Source of the DNA: a virus
Direction: 5' to 3' (one strand)
DNA length: 40,599 bases
Virus record (IMG/VR): IMGVR_UViG_3300032770_000049
Span: 1 to 40,599 of that record
A program made the position numbers and the translations under genes. This document shows positions 21,682-30,040 of this stretch, one piece after another (the first letter of the stretch is position 1; each line of letters starts with the position of its first letter). Under the pieces are notes generated by a model. It ran no database searches. It saw only the letters and a program-made list of their open reading frames with translations, and was not told the DNA's origin.

Positions 21682-22299
21682 CTAGACCTTGCACGCGCCG
21701 CCGTTGACCGCGATCACGACTTGCTGCGCCGTCACCACGCTGCACCCGCCGTTCGCCGCCGTGATTCCGCATGCCGCAGTGCCGGTCGCGCCGTTGATCA
21801 CCGCCTGCACGTCGGCCACTGTCACGTTGCCATCGCCCGTCACATCGCAGGGCGAAGGTACCACCGTAAGCGTGTAGACCGCGCCGGACACTGGCGCCGG
21901 ATTCGCCGCGAAGCCCGCAGTCGTCGCGCCGATCAGGTTCGACAGCGGAATCGTCGTCGCGCCGAGCTTGGCGGACAGCGCCACGTTGAGCGGAATCGTC
22001 TCGATATTGCCGTCCGCAAGCGGCGTCGGGCTGCCAGCGATCAGGCAGGCGAGAGGTCCGCACTGCGCGATCGAGCCGCTCGGGTCGGTGCTCGTGACCG
22101 CCGCCGTGCCGAGCGTGAAGCCGCTCGGCAGCGTCATCGTCCACTGAATCGCCGGGATGCTGGCAGCAGCCGCGCCGGTGACAGCGACGGTGAGCGTTGC
22201 GGAGCCGCCGGCGGTGACGGTGCCCGGTCCGGTGAGCGTGACGACAGGTGTCTGCGCGGAGAGTGACAGCGCGAAGAGTGCGGCGAGTGCGAGTCTCAT
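21682..22299 (-). CDS. secreted cohesin/dockerin-like protein, 205 aa
   Basis: Signal peptide at residues 1-16 (MRLALAALFALSLSAQ). Residues about 18-150 form a cohesin-like beta-sandwich (PVVTLTGPGTVTAGGSATL; IPAIQWTMTLPSGFTLG). Residues about 153-172 carry a dockerin-type calcium loop CDVTGDGNVTVADVQAVIN, followed by a degenerate second repeat. Cohesin-dockerin pairs bind each other in cellulosomes; single proteins with both are found in soil Acidobacteriota. Start ATG 22299 is set by the signal peptide; TACACT lies 7 nt upstream. A secreted calcium-binding protein among head genes is odd: a virion surface or host-envelope role is possible. Confidence 0.7.
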   Translation of the reverse strand: MRLALAALFALSLSAQTPVVTLTGPGTVTAGGSATLTVAVTGAAAASIPAIQWTMTLPSGFTLGTAAVTSTDPSGSIAQCGPLACLIAGSPTPLADGNIETIPLNVALSAKLGATTIPLSNLIGATTAGFAANPAPVSGAVYTLTVVPSPCDVTGDGNVTVADVQAVINGATGTAACGITAANGGCSVVTAQQVVIAVNGGACKV

Positions 22300-22312
22300 G
22301 CGAGAGAGTGTA

Positions 22313-23146
22313 TCACTCTTCGCTGTCGCTCGACTTGCGATAATCACATCCGCAGTCGCAGCCGGGGTGCGCTGTCGGGGCATCGTCGCCGCTGTCGAAG
22401 TCCTCATCGATGGCAATCCATCCTTGATCCGCGTTGGCCTGGCACTCGGGGCAGGCTTCGCCATCTGGGTCCCATTTCTTTTCGTCCATGTCGAGGCTGG
22501 TCGCGATCTGGTGACGGCTGTCGCTGTAGGCGTCATTCGCCTCGGTTTGGGCGATCAGTTCAGCGCGGGTCGTCGTAAAATCGTCGAAGGTTGTTGTGAT
22601 CGCCTTGACCATGTCGTCGTAGCTGCCGCCCGCGTCCCACGCATTGGCCAGCGCATCCTGCAATCGTTCGATGCTGGTCTGATTCAATCCGCCGGTGAGC
22701 TTGCTCAGCGAGTTGCTGCGCAGGTACTCGCCTGCGTAGTCCTCGCCAGCCGCCGCGCTCGCGTCGAGTCCCTTCGCCGCCGCCGTGATCAGGTCGGTGA
22801 TGGCGGAATTGTACTCGCTTTCCTCCGCGCGGGTCGCCGCGAAGCTGAGCGGCTGGAGCGTGGCCGGCATCAGGTTGCGCGCGAAGGTCTTCCCCTGCTG
22901 CGAGGCCTCTTTCACCGGCACCGGGTACAACGTCAACTCGCGCTCGATCTTCGGCCGCACTTCCTTCACCAGCGCTTTCCGCTGCCGCTCAAAGAAATGC
23001 ACCATCACGGCCTTGATGCGTTTGCGGGCTGGCGCGACGTGCTGAGCGTGGCGCGGGTGCTTTAATCCCTTGGCTTCGAGCAGCCGGGCGAGATCGTTAG
23101 CGGCTTCGAGCATTCGCACGAGACTCTTCGCGGTCGCGACGCTCAT
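22313..23146 (-). CDS. Mu gpF-like head morphogenesis protein, 277 aa
   Basis: Minor head protein packaged with the portal. The C-terminal half carries the Mu F signature: TTRAELIAQTEANDAYSDSRHQ, then KKWDPDGEACPECQANADQGWIAIDEDFDSG and HPGCDCGCDY, with Cys/His residues for metal. The N-terminal part (30-110) is helical and basic. The ATG at 23146 overlaps the upstream stop by 4 bp. It is downstream of the portal gene, as usual. Confidence 0.9.
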   Translation of the reverse strand: MSVATAKSLVRMLEAANDLARLLEAKGLKHPRHAQHVAPARKRIKAVMVHFFERQRKALVKEVRPKIERELTLYPVPVKEASQQGKTFARNLMPATLQPLSFAATRAEESEYNSAITDLITAAAKGLDASAAAGEDYAGEYLRSNSLSKLTGGLNQTSIERLQDALANAWDAGGSYDDMVKAITTTFDDFTTTRAELIAQTEANDAYSDSRHQIATSLDMDEKKWDPDGEACPECQANADQGWIAIDEDFDSGDDAPTAHPGCDCGCDYRKSSDSEE

Positions 23147-23382
23147 CGTCGCCTCACAATCGCGAATTCCGGCGTGATGCGCCAGAACTGAGTAGGCCCG
23201 ACCGTCGTGCGCACGAACCGCGTGCCGCATACCGGACAGCGCACGTCGGCGCAGTTATCGCCCAGTCCGCCGGTCGTGAACGCTTTCCGGCAGCACTTAT
23301 CGGCGTCGGGATCGAGCACCCGCAGAGGCTCGGGCGGTTTCGGCGTGCCGCGAGACATCAGCGAGTACAGGTCGTCAGCCAT
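23143..23382 (-). CDS. small Zn-binding protein, 79 aa
   Basis: Contains Cys pairs CCRKAF and CADVRCPVCGTRFV (about 30-60), a likely zinc ribbon, then a basic end. ATG 23382 overlaps the portal stop by 8 bp, and its stop overlaps the gpF-like start by 4 bp. Coupling with portal and head protein implies a minor structural or assembly role; family not recognised. Confidence 0.65.
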   Translation of the reverse strand: MADDLYSLMSRGTPKPPEPLRVLDPDADKCCRKAFTTGGLGDNCADVRCPVCGTRFVRTTVGPTQFWRITPEFAIVRRR

Positions 23383-25345
23383 CGAGCCGCGCCCCCACCG
23401 CTTCGGCCAGCCGCGCAAATGCCTCTTTAACCGCCGCCTTCGCGCCCTGCACCTGGTGAGCCGTCGCGACCGTCGCAGGCACTTCGCCGGGCTGCGGCTG
23501 CGGCCCGCCAGCTTGCGGCTCTGCCTTCGGAATCGGCGGCGTTAGCTCCTGATTCGACCGATCGGGGTCATAGGCATCTTTGCCCTTGCTCGGGTACATC
23601 AGCTCAACAAGCTCCTCAGCGTTCTCGATGTCGAGCAGCCGGAACAAGTTCAGCACGCCCGCTTTCTCGTCGATGCCAACAATCTGGCCGGCGCGGTTGC
23701 CGAGCGTCATGGCCGCCACAGTCGCGTTGATCAGCGCCGGGAGATCGCCCTCGCGGATGGCCGGGAAGTCCACGCGGACCTCGATATCATCGCCCTTCGC
23801 AAGCGCCTTCTTCTCGACGTAGCGCATTCGGCCGTTGCTGTCGAGCGCGCGCTCCGCGGCCTTGATCGTGATCGCGCCAGGATTGGCACATGCCTCGCGG
23901 AGCTTGCCGTTCGGCGCGCGCAGCGACTTCGAGAGCGCGTAGGACACGATGACTGTCAGGTCTTCGATCCACTGCTCCTGGAGCGACAAGAACACGGTCT
24001 CAGTCGGTCTGTCGAGGCTGGTTGCCGTCGCAAGATTGCTCGTCTGCATGTCGCCAAGGAACGTCGGCGGCAGCCCCTTGCACATGCAGCACATGATGAC
24101 GTACCAGCGAACGTCGTCCGGGCTGAACGTGGCGCCCTGAACCTTGAATGCTTCGAGCGTCGTGCCGGGTCCACTGATCCACGATGCGCCCGCGACCGCC
24201 GGCGGATTCGTGTCCCAGATCGGCGCGCCCGGGCCGACCTGTGTTTCCATCTCCTGCTTGATTCCCTCGATGGCCTGCTGGCCGCCCTTGGTGGTGATGT
24301 TGAACGCGAACTGAGAGAGACTCTGCCGCACCGACGCGCACGCCTCCAGGAAGCGCCGCGCCTCTTTCGCCCAGTCGAGCGCGGGGTACAGCAGCGGACA
24401 GCCGAAGAGCCACTTGCCGACTTGGCCGACCTTGCGATGATAGACCGGGTTATCCCACATAACCGGATAGCCCTTGATCATGTCGGGCTTGACCGCTGGA
24501 TTGTAATCGATCGCCGGGTACCAGCATTGCCGCGTCACGGTCGCCTGTGAGCCGCTGGTCGCGTCGTGCTGCCGCTGCGTCCAGATACGCTGGTAGTACC
24601 ACGGCACGTCGGCGTCTTCCGGGTCCGTCCAGATGTCCTGAATCTCGGTCGCGTCGATCATGCGGACATCGACGTCGCCGGTGCTCTTGTCGGTGAAAAA
24701 CACCCAAAACAGATTTCCGTCGCGGTCCTTGCTCTTCTCCGCTTCCATCAACGCGCATCGCCCGAGCACGCGCTTGTTGCGCTCCAGGAACGCTTTGATG
24801 ATGTCGTTGGCATCTGGGTCTTCGCTCGTGATGTCGCAGCCGCGGGCGAACACGTACTGTGCGCACACGTCAATCAGGCGGCGGATGATCGGGTTCTTGA
24901 TGTAATACAGGCGGGTAATTAAAATAATTTGCTGAATTCCCCATCGCGTGAACTCCAGCCACGAGTAGTTGATTTCGCGCTGCCAGTTGACGTTTTGCAA
25001 CAACAATTCGTAGAGGCCGTACGCACCGAGCGGCGAGACGTCGCCCACCGGGCCCGCCTCGCGCAGCCCGAGCGATTCCGCGAGACGGACAGGCAGCGAG
25101 ACGACCGGCGTGTCGCCGTCGCCCAATTGCCGCGGTTGCCACGGGCCCGCGCCGCCCATCGCTTGCGCCTCGCAAATTTCGGCCAGGAAGCGGCGTGCTT
25201 CGTCGAGTTGCCGCTCACGAGTTGCCTGCGCTTCCGAGGCGATGCGCTTCAGTGCGGCGTTCTCTTCGCGGAGTGCGGGTACGGGATTGCGGGGATTCAG
25301 TTTGCGCCAGGCGGCGGCAAGCAGGCGATTGAGGCGTGCTCTCAT
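23375..25345 (-). CDS. portal protein, 656 aa
   Basis: Forms the dodecameric ring through which DNA enters the head. Typical portal landmarks: IQQIILITRLYYIKNPIIRRLIDVCAQYVF (about 137-166), RDGNLFWVFFTD...DVRMIDATEIQDIW, SPDDVRWYVIMCCMCKGLPPTFLGD (crown/wing entry) and TSNLATATSLDRPTE. It is preceded by a 70-residue Ala/Arg/Glu-rich helical N-terminus. A Pro/Gln-rich linker (about 605-630) comes before the C-terminal helix. It follows the terminase-sugar region and is coupled to the HNH gene by ATGA. Confidence 0.92.
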   Translation of the reverse strand: MRARLNRLLAAAWRKLNPRNPVPALREENAALKRIASEAQATRERQLDEARRFLAEICEAQAMGGAGPWQPRQLGDGDTPVVSLPVRLAESLGLREAGPVGDVSPLGAYGLYELLLQNVNWQREINYSWLEFTRWGIQQIILITRLYYIKNPIIRRLIDVCAQYVFARGCDITSEDPDANDIIKAFLERNKRVLGRCALMEAEKSKDRDGNLFWVFFTDKSTGDVDVRMIDATEIQDIWTDPEDADVPWYYQRIWTQRQHDATSGSQATVTRQCWYPAIDYNPAVKPDMIKGYPVMWDNPVYHRKVGQVGKWLFGCPLLYPALDWAKEARRFLEACASVRQSLSQFAFNITTKGGQQAIEGIKQEMETQVGPGAPIWDTNPPAVAGASWISGPGTTLEAFKVQGATFSPDDVRWYVIMCCMCKGLPPTFLGDMQTSNLATATSLDRPTETVFLSLQEQWIEDLTVIVSYALSKSLRAPNGKLREACANPGAITIKAAERALDSNGRMRYVEKKALAKGDDIEVRVDFPAIREGDLPALINATVAAMTLGNRAGQIVGIDEKAGVLNLFRLLDIENAEELVELMYPSKGKDAYDPDRSNQELTPPIPKAEPQAGGPQPQPGEVPATVATAHQVQGAKAAVKEAFARLAEAVGARLDG

Positions 25346-25893
25346 GTGGCTGAGTTTACCGCACGTCGGCGGTTCCGCATATAGGCGTTATATTTTGAGC
25401 GCCACTCTGGGTCCTTGGCCTTTTCTCTTCTAAGCTCTCGTGCTCGCGTTGTCAGCGCTTCTTTCCGCGCGGGGTCAGAGCGCTCCTGCCTTCTTCGGTC
25501 CCGGTCACAGATCCGACAGATCCGCTTGCCCCTGCGGTCCCTGCGAAAGTTATCGCCTTCGTAAGCGTGCCCCTTTGGGCATTCGGTCTTGCTGGATTGT
25601 AATGTCTGTATCGTCTGAAGCCCGCGCCTCATGTTTTCCTTGTGCGTCACGGCTTCGAGATGTTGAGGATTTACGCAGGAATGCACGCGGCACTTGTGAT
25701 CAAGTTCCAAGCCTGTCGGGACTTTTCCTACAAGGGTCTCGAATACCACGATGTGTGCCTGTCTGACTTTTCCGCTCCCTACCCTGATCTGGCCGTAACC
25801 TCGGACACCCGCCTTCCCTGTCCAAAGCCAGCAGCCGCTATTCGGTTCGGGAGAGATTCTTTTCGCGATTCGTTCCGGCAGGAGATTCAGCAT
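25342..25893 (-). CDS. HNH homing endonuclease, 183 aa
   Basis: Same architecture as 14228-14698: SGCWLWTG (19-26), GLELDHKCRVHSCVNPQHLEAVTHKENMRRG (HNH core), CPKGHAYEGDNFRRDRRGKRICRIC (Zn tail), then a highly basic C-terminus. Its stop overlaps the portal ATG by 4 bp. Its 5' end lies inside the 3' end of the glycosyltransferase gene for 56 bp. Tight fit into the operon indicates an old, stabilised insertion; the last residues of the glycosyltransferase may have been changed by it. Confidence 0.85.
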   Translation of the reverse strand: MLNLLPERIAKRISPEPNSGCWLWTGKAGVRGYGQIRVGSGKVRQAHIVVFETLVGKVPTGLELDHKCRVHSCVNPQHLEAVTHKENMRRGLQTIQTLQSSKTECPKGHAYEGDNFRRDRRGKRICRICDRDRRRQERSDPARKEALTTRARELRREKAKDPEWRSKYNAYMRNRRRAVNSAT

Positions 25894-26665
25894 CTAGCCA
25901 CCATCCAGCCAATATTTTAGCAGTGTGGACATCGTACGGAGTCCAATATCTTTGGGCTTTTTCTTCGATGTACCTCGCGCTCAGCGTGCGCCAAGGCTCA
26001 ATCGGCAGGCGGTCGAGCAGGAAGAGCTTCAGCGGGGGCACGAGCCAGCCGATTTTGAGCGGCGTCCCTGTCTTGTTGTCCTTCCCCATTTGCACGCGGC
26101 CGGATTCGCGTTGCTGCCAGTCAGTGAAGCCGCCAAAGGTTGCGAAGGGCTTCATCGGCGGTCTGCCCTGCCAAGCCCGCGTCCGAAATAGGCCGATGCC
26201 GCCGATTGAGTCGCACCGCGCATAAGTCGGCATCTTGGCCGAGGCCCAGAGGTTCGCGTCACACTCGGGCGCCGGCTCGCGCTTGCCTGCCATCCACGGC
26301 GCCGGCGTGCGGCTGAGCGGCGGTTCGATGCCGAGCAGGTCAAGCTCGGGGTGCGCGTCCATCGTCGCGAGGCAGGTATCGAGCCATCCGGGCGGCACGA
26401 TCACGTCGTTGTCGAGTTTGCACCAGAGAGGCTCAGCAGTCATCTTGACGTGGTAATTCATAACGCCGACAGGCCCACCACGCGGCTCTTCGTCAATGAA
26501 AAACGGGCTGCCGAAGTTAGCCGGACACGTAAACTCTTCTCCGTCTGAATACACGATGAGTCCGCGCACTCGATTCCAGTTCGTGTTTTCCGCCAACGCC
26601 GCGAGGCTCGCCCGTGTGAACTCAGGCCGCCCCTTCGCGAGATACACGATGTCGCACTTAGTCAC
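25838..26665 (-). CDS. glycosyltransferase, GT2-like, 275 aa
   Basis: GT-A-fold sugar transferase. N-terminal CDIVYLAKGRPEFTRASLAAL is the nucleotide-binding strand and helix, LWCKLDNDVIVPPGWLDTC (about 80-98) contains the Asp-x-Asp metal site, and RCDSIGGIGLFRTRAW lies on the acceptor side. Its C-terminus (ESPAGTNREKNLSRTE) overlaps the HNH start. It is last in the sugar operon before HNH and portal. Acceptor unknown: virion protein glycan or phage DNA. Confidence 0.82.
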   Translation of the reverse strand: MTKCDIVYLAKGRPEFTRASLAALAENTNWNRVRGLIVYSDGEEFTCPANFGSPFFIDEEPRGGPVGVMNYHVKMTAEPLWCKLDNDVIVPPGWLDTCLATMDAHPELDLLGIEPPLSRTPAPWMAGKREPAPECDANLWASAKMPTYARCDSIGGIGLFRTRAWQGRPPMKPFATFGGFTDWQQRESGRVQMGKDNKTGTPLKIGWLVPPLKLFLLDRLPIEPWRTLSARYIEEKAQRYWTPYDVHTAKILAGWWLDAESPAGTNREKNLSRTE

Positions 26666-26933
26666 TAGGCACCACCTCGCTCGGCTCTAACTCGAACAGA
26701 CCGTCTTCGCTGAAGTCGCCATCCGCGACCCATTCATGGCCCTCGGGGATCGGATCGTCACTATAGACGGCCAGGTGATCATCGACGATTGCTAGCCTGA
26801 AGCCGTATCCCATCATGCTTGTAAGCGTAGCGTTCAATTCTCTTTGGAACCTGCGAAGCTGCTTCACTCGCTGCGGTGACAGCAGTAGATTCAGGTGTTT
26901 CTTTCTTTGCCTACTTACCGCCTCTGATGGCAT
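26658..26933 (-). CDS. hypothetical protein, 91 aa
   Basis: ATG 26933 follows GGAGG closely; longer in-frame starts lack this. Basic helical N-terminus (SRQRKKHLNLLLSPQRVKQLRRFQREL), then an acidic C-terminal half (DDPIPEGHEWVADGDFSEDGLFELEPSE). It overlaps both neighbours in the sugar operon. No family recognised. Confidence 0.6.
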   Translation of the reverse strand: MPSEAVSRQRKKHLNLLLSPQRVKQLRRFQRELNATLTSMMGYGFRLAIVDDHLAVYSDDPIPEGHEWVADGDFSEDGLFELEPSEVVPSD

Positions 26934-27450
26934 AAATCCTCCGTCTGATCTCGCGCAAGTCGTCTCCGTGCCGGGCCTCGCGTCCCATCCGGTCATCGCC
27001 GTGCGCGTGCGGCAGATGGCGAATGGGCACGTCAATCAGCTTGAGCGGCGAGAGGCCGGTGACGACGCGGTCGCACTCGCGCTGGAATACCTCGTCGCGG
27101 ATGAACATCACAATCGGCCGCATGTGATGGTAGAGCATCTGCTTGCGAAACACACAGCCCCACCCGACGAGCGCTATGCCATCCGGATAGTCCCTGCGGT
27201 GATCGAGCGGCATATTGCATGTCACGTAAGCCGGGTCATAGGAGGCCAACACAGCTGGAACGTTAACAATCGCGTCGTCATCCTGCACGTACACGACGTC
27301 GCAGGCACATCGCTCTACGGCTTCCCATCGCTCCCAGACGCCTTCATGCCCGCGCACGATAATAAGCTCTTCGACGTGCGGCAGGATCGAGTCGAGCACC
27401 TCGCCGATAGGCCGGTCCATGCGAGAGACGACCACGGCTGAGACTTTCAT
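26911..27450 (-). CDS. glycosyltransferase, GT2, 179 aa
   Basis: Starts MKVSAVVVSRMDRPIGEVLDS, the GT2 nucleotide-sugar strand; CDVVYVQDDDAIVN (about 49-62) is the Asp-rich metal site; NMPLDHRRDYPDGIALVGWGCVF follows. It is shorter than usual GT2 enzymes (about 220-300 aa), so this may be a minimal domain. ATG at 27450 overlaps the PIG-L gene stop by 4 bp. Confidence 0.78.
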   Translation of the reverse strand: MKVSAVVVSRMDRPIGEVLDSILPHVEELIIVRGHEGVWERWEAVERCACDVVYVQDDDAIVNVPAVLASYDPAYVTCNMPLDHRRDYPDGIALVGWGCVFRKQMLYHHMRPIVMFIRDEVFQRECDRVVTGLSPLKLIDVPIRHLPHAHGDDRMGREARHGDDLREIRRRIYAIRGGK

Positions 27451-27977
27451 ATCTCGTACTCTCTCAGTGACCGCCCGATGAAATGCTCGACGCAGCCGGT
27501 CGCGGCCTGGAACTGGCTCTCAAAGCAGGAGAGCGCTCTGAGCTTCAGACCAACCCAGGCAGGCTCGAACGGCACCTCGCGCCCGCATGTTGACTTGCCG
27601 CGCTCCGTGTAAGTCAGGTAGTGATGGTCACCGAGCGGCGCGAGTAAGTTGTGCTGTGGGTGACCGTAGGCTTCGTCGGCGGGTGCCCAGATCTCGTGAC
27701 CGTTCAGCGGGCCGACGACTTCGCCCAGGCGCGAGGCGACCTGATGCAGCGTGGGCATCTCGTCGTCGCGGAAGTTAAGCCGCTTCCAGAGCAGGCCGAG
27801 CACGATGCAGGCGCGGTTGGTTTCGCGCTCGCGCTCTCTGGCCGACGTGCCGGGGATTCCGCGCGAGGGCTGAACGTAGCTATCGAAGACCGTCACGATC
27901 AGCGCTTGCTCGCGGATGGCGGCGAAGCAGGCGAAGAGAAAGGCATCATCGTCGTGCGGCTGGAGTAGAATTTTCAT
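27447..27977 (-). CDS. PIG-L / LmbE-type sugar N-deacetylase, 176 aa
   Basis: Zn-dependent deacetylase of N-acetylglucosamine-type sugars. The metal and catalytic motif PHDDDAFLFACFAAI is at residues 7-21, followed by ALIVTVFDSY and RERETNRACIVLGL; YGHPQHNLL (about 105-113) supplies the second His region. Fits with neighbouring glycosyltransferases to make an amino sugar in a glycan. 4-bp overlaps at both ends. Confidence 0.82.
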   Translation of the reverse strand: MKILLQPHDDDAFLFACFAAIREQALIVTVFDSYVQPSRGIPGTSARERERETNRACIVLGLLWKRLNFRDDEMPTLHQVASRLGEVVGPLNGHEIWAPADEAYGHPQHNLLAPLGDHHYLTYTERGKSTCGREVPFEPAWVGLKLRALSCFESQFQAATGCVEHFIGRSLREYEI

Positions 27978-28585
27978 GCGAGATCGAGAACTCCTTGGCG
28001 TAATCGATTAGCCGCGATCTCACAATAGCGTTCCTCGATTTCAACGCCCACTGCGTCGACGCCGAACTGCTTTGCGGCTTGGAGGGTCGTGCCGCTTCCC
28101 GCAAACGGGTCAAGCAAATGCGCGAACGTCGGCAGTTGCTTAAGCGCCCATTTCATCACGTTCATAGGTTTTTGAGAAGGATGTCCGTTTCTCTCGGGAT
28201 TGGTCGCGGAAATGGAGTGAGTTATCGAGGCACACGGTCTGTCAAGGTTCGTCCACGCAAGCTCGAAGCTCCCCATGCTTGGCGGTGCATCGGGCTTAAT
28301 CCAACAGAGCCAGCCGCGTGAGACCGGAAGCTCGAAATACTGGCCGCCCCAAACGATCTGATAGCGACCGTGCTCAATGATCTCGCGTAAAAAACCGGGC
28401 CGCTCATCGTCCCAGGCTTCGGCAACGTGCCCCGCTCTTCGTCGCCATTTTGTCGGCTCTGACGCCCATCCGATTCCGTACGGCGGATCAGTCACAAGCG
28501 CGTCGAATATGCCCAGGCTTGGCAGGATCTCGCGGCAGTCTCCGTGATAGATCGTGATGCCGTCTTCTGCGAAATATGGCTTCAT
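27974..28585 (-). CDS. DNA adenine/cytosine-N4 methyltransferase, 203 aa
   Basis: Amino-methyltransferase: DALVTDPPYGIGW (about 28-40, motif IV DPPY), HPSQKPMNVMKWALKQ (recognition-side helix), LLDPFAGSGTTLQAAKQFGVDAVGVEIEERYCEIAANRL (motif I and II). Complete but short, with a small target-recognition part. ATG 28585 overlaps the upstream stop by 4 bp. It may modify phage DNA against restriction. Its place among sugar genes is notable. Confidence 0.88.
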   Translation of the reverse strand: MKPYFAEDGITIYHGDCREILPSLGIFDALVTDPPYGIGWASEPTKWRRRAGHVAEAWDDERPGFLREIIEHGRYQIVWGGQYFELPVSRGWLCWIKPDAPPSMGSFELAWTNLDRPCASITHSISATNPERNGHPSQKPMNVMKWALKQLPTFAHLLDPFAGSGTTLQAAKQFGVDAVGVEIEERYCEIAANRLRQGVLDLA

Positions 28586-29283
28586 AAGTCGCCTAAGAAT
28601 GCCCGCGCCTGCAGCATGCCCAGTTGCCCGCTGCGAGTGCGCCCCTTGTGCAGCGGGTCGAGCGCCGAGCCGAGATGAATGTACGTGCGCTCCGGGTGCG
28701 CCTGCCACTCGGCGACGATCGGCAGCACACCAGCGAGACCGCAGCCGAAGAGTAGCACGTCGTAGCTGCGCTCCTGGATGCGCTTCGCGATGACTGGCAG
28801 GCACTCGTAAAGGTCGTGCAGCGGAACGGCAAGATAGTCGGCGTTGAGAAGTTCCCCCGCTGGCCGGTTGAACTCGGCACCGACGATCAGCTTTCGCCGG
28901 CGGTCCTGCTTCACGGCGCGATAGAAGGCATGGAGCGCGTGGCTCTGGCGGTTCAGCAGCAGGGCCTCGAAGTGCAGCAAGCGCCCAGGATCGGGCGCCA
29001 CGAGCGCGCGCCACAGGGAGACGTAATTCGGCAGCGAGCCGTTGACTGCCGTGCTCCAGTCGCCAAAGTACATCCACGCCTCCGCGGCATCGCGCAGTGA
29101 CCGTACGGCGCTATGAAGCTGAAGGCCCATCGCCGCGCTGTAGCGCTCGCCATCACATGTCACGCCCTGCTGCTGGTACATGCACTCGATAGCGCCGTCG
29201 CCGAAGCGCCAGAAGCTGAACGGCGTCTCGGCTTTGATCAGTTCGGTCAGCAAGTGCGCCGATTCGTCCATGTCGGGTGTCAT
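28582..29283 (-). CDS. GT-D-fold glycosyltransferase-like protein, 233 aa
   Basis: FSFWRFGDGAIECMY (about residues 22-36) parallels the R-x-GDGE motif of the GT-D family (DUF1792), which adds sugars to glycoprotein glycans. The later part has RKLIVGAEFNRPAGELLNAD, SYDVLLFGCGLAGVLPIV and a C-terminal TYIHLGSALDPL. The usual GDGE is GDGA here with a Glu two residues later. ATG 29283 overlaps the methyltransferase stop by 4 bp. Confidence 0.72.
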   Translation of the reverse strand: MTPDMDESAHLLTELIKAETPFSFWRFGDGAIECMYQQQGVTCDGERYSAAMGLQLHSAVRSLRDAAEAWMYFGDWSTAVNGSLPNYVSLWRALVAPDPGRLLHFEALLLNRQSHALHAFYRAVKQDRRRKLIVGAEFNRPAGELLNADYLAVPLHDLYECLPVIAKRIQERSYDVLLFGCGLAGVLPIVAEWQAHPERTYIHLGSALDPLHKGRTRSGQLGMLQARAFLGDL

Positions 29284-29834
29284 GATTTTCTCAGCACCAT
29301 TCCGTTCACCAGCGACAGGCTCAAGGCGCCGTCGAGCACGACACGGCAGAGCGTCGATTGGTCCACGACGTCGAAGCCCGCATCGTGCGCCAGCTTCCAC
29401 GCGCCGCGATGCGTGAATCGCCAAAGCTCCGTCTCGATCTCTTCCCACGCGACGGGGTAAGTGATGACGGCGTGAGCGCCGTGCCGCATAACTGCCTCAA
29501 AGTAGCGCGCGGCATCGGAAGGCTCGTCGATGTTCTGTATAACCTGAGTGCAGAGTAGTGAATCGAAGCCGCCGGTTGGAGGCGGGTCGCCTGGCTCCCA
29601 TCCAACATACTCGCTGCACGTCAGAATCGGTCTGTAAGGCTGCGGGATCGCGCACGTGCCAGGCTTGCCGCAACCGTAGTCGAGCAGGCGGCCTGTCAGG
29701 ATCTCGCGGTGCGCGGCGACGTAGCGCCGGATGGAAGAGCGGACCATCTGCCGTACTGGGTCACACTTGCCGTACAATGCAAGCTCCACGGGCGAGAGGT
29801 GGGGGGCATCCCCGGAGTAGTAAGTCAAGGTCAT
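29280..29834 (-). CDS. SAM-dependent methyltransferase (class I), 184 aa
   Basis: GRLLDYGCGKPGT (about 48-60) is the SAM-binding loop; SLLCTQVIQNIDEPSDAARYFEAVMRHGAHAVITYP is the typical strand-helix-strand of small-molecule methyltransferases. Likely methylates a sugar or glycan intermediate. 4-bp overlaps at both ends. Confidence 0.8.
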   Translation of the reverse strand: MTLTYYSGDAPHLSPVELALYGKCDPVRQMVRSSIRRYVAAHREILTGRLLDYGCGKPGTCAIPQPYRPILTCSEYVGWEPGDPPPTGGFDSLLCTQVIQNIDEPSDAARYFEAVMRHGAHAVITYPVAWEEIETELWRFTHRGAWKLAHDAGFDVVDQSTLCRVVLDGALSLSLVNGMVLRKS

Positions 29835-30040
29835 ATAGCTGCTCTGATGTCCGTGTGCTGGTGGTGCGTGCGTGGATACTCAGGGATCATGACGGCAGGT
29901 CTCCGTTTTCCTATCTGGATAGGAAGTTCGTTACTTAGATAGAATTGACTTCGCTCCTGCCGCTTCTTTGCGCGCGCTCTTTGCCTTTCCCAAAAACCGC
30001 GCAAGCATGCTTGCACTTGATGGCGCCGCTTGATGCTCAT
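29831..30040 (-). CDS. small basic hypothetical protein, 69 aa
   Basis: Very basic N-terminus (MSIKRRHQVQACLRGFWERQ, then RARAKKRQER) and a His-rich end (YPRTHHQHTDIRAAI). No family recognised; could be a remnant of a nuclease. Exact 4-bp overlaps with both neighbours support translation. Confidence 0.6.
   Translation of the reverse strand: MSIKRRHQVQACLRGFWERQRARAKKRQERSQFYLSNELPIQIGKRRPAVMIPEYPRTHHQHTDIRAAI

Noticed and set aside
27974-29077. 367-codon frame as a longer DNA methyltransferase.
   Set aside because: The first 164 codons are a shadow of the GT-D-like gene; the ATG at 28585 with a 4-bp overlap starts directly before the methyltransferase fold.
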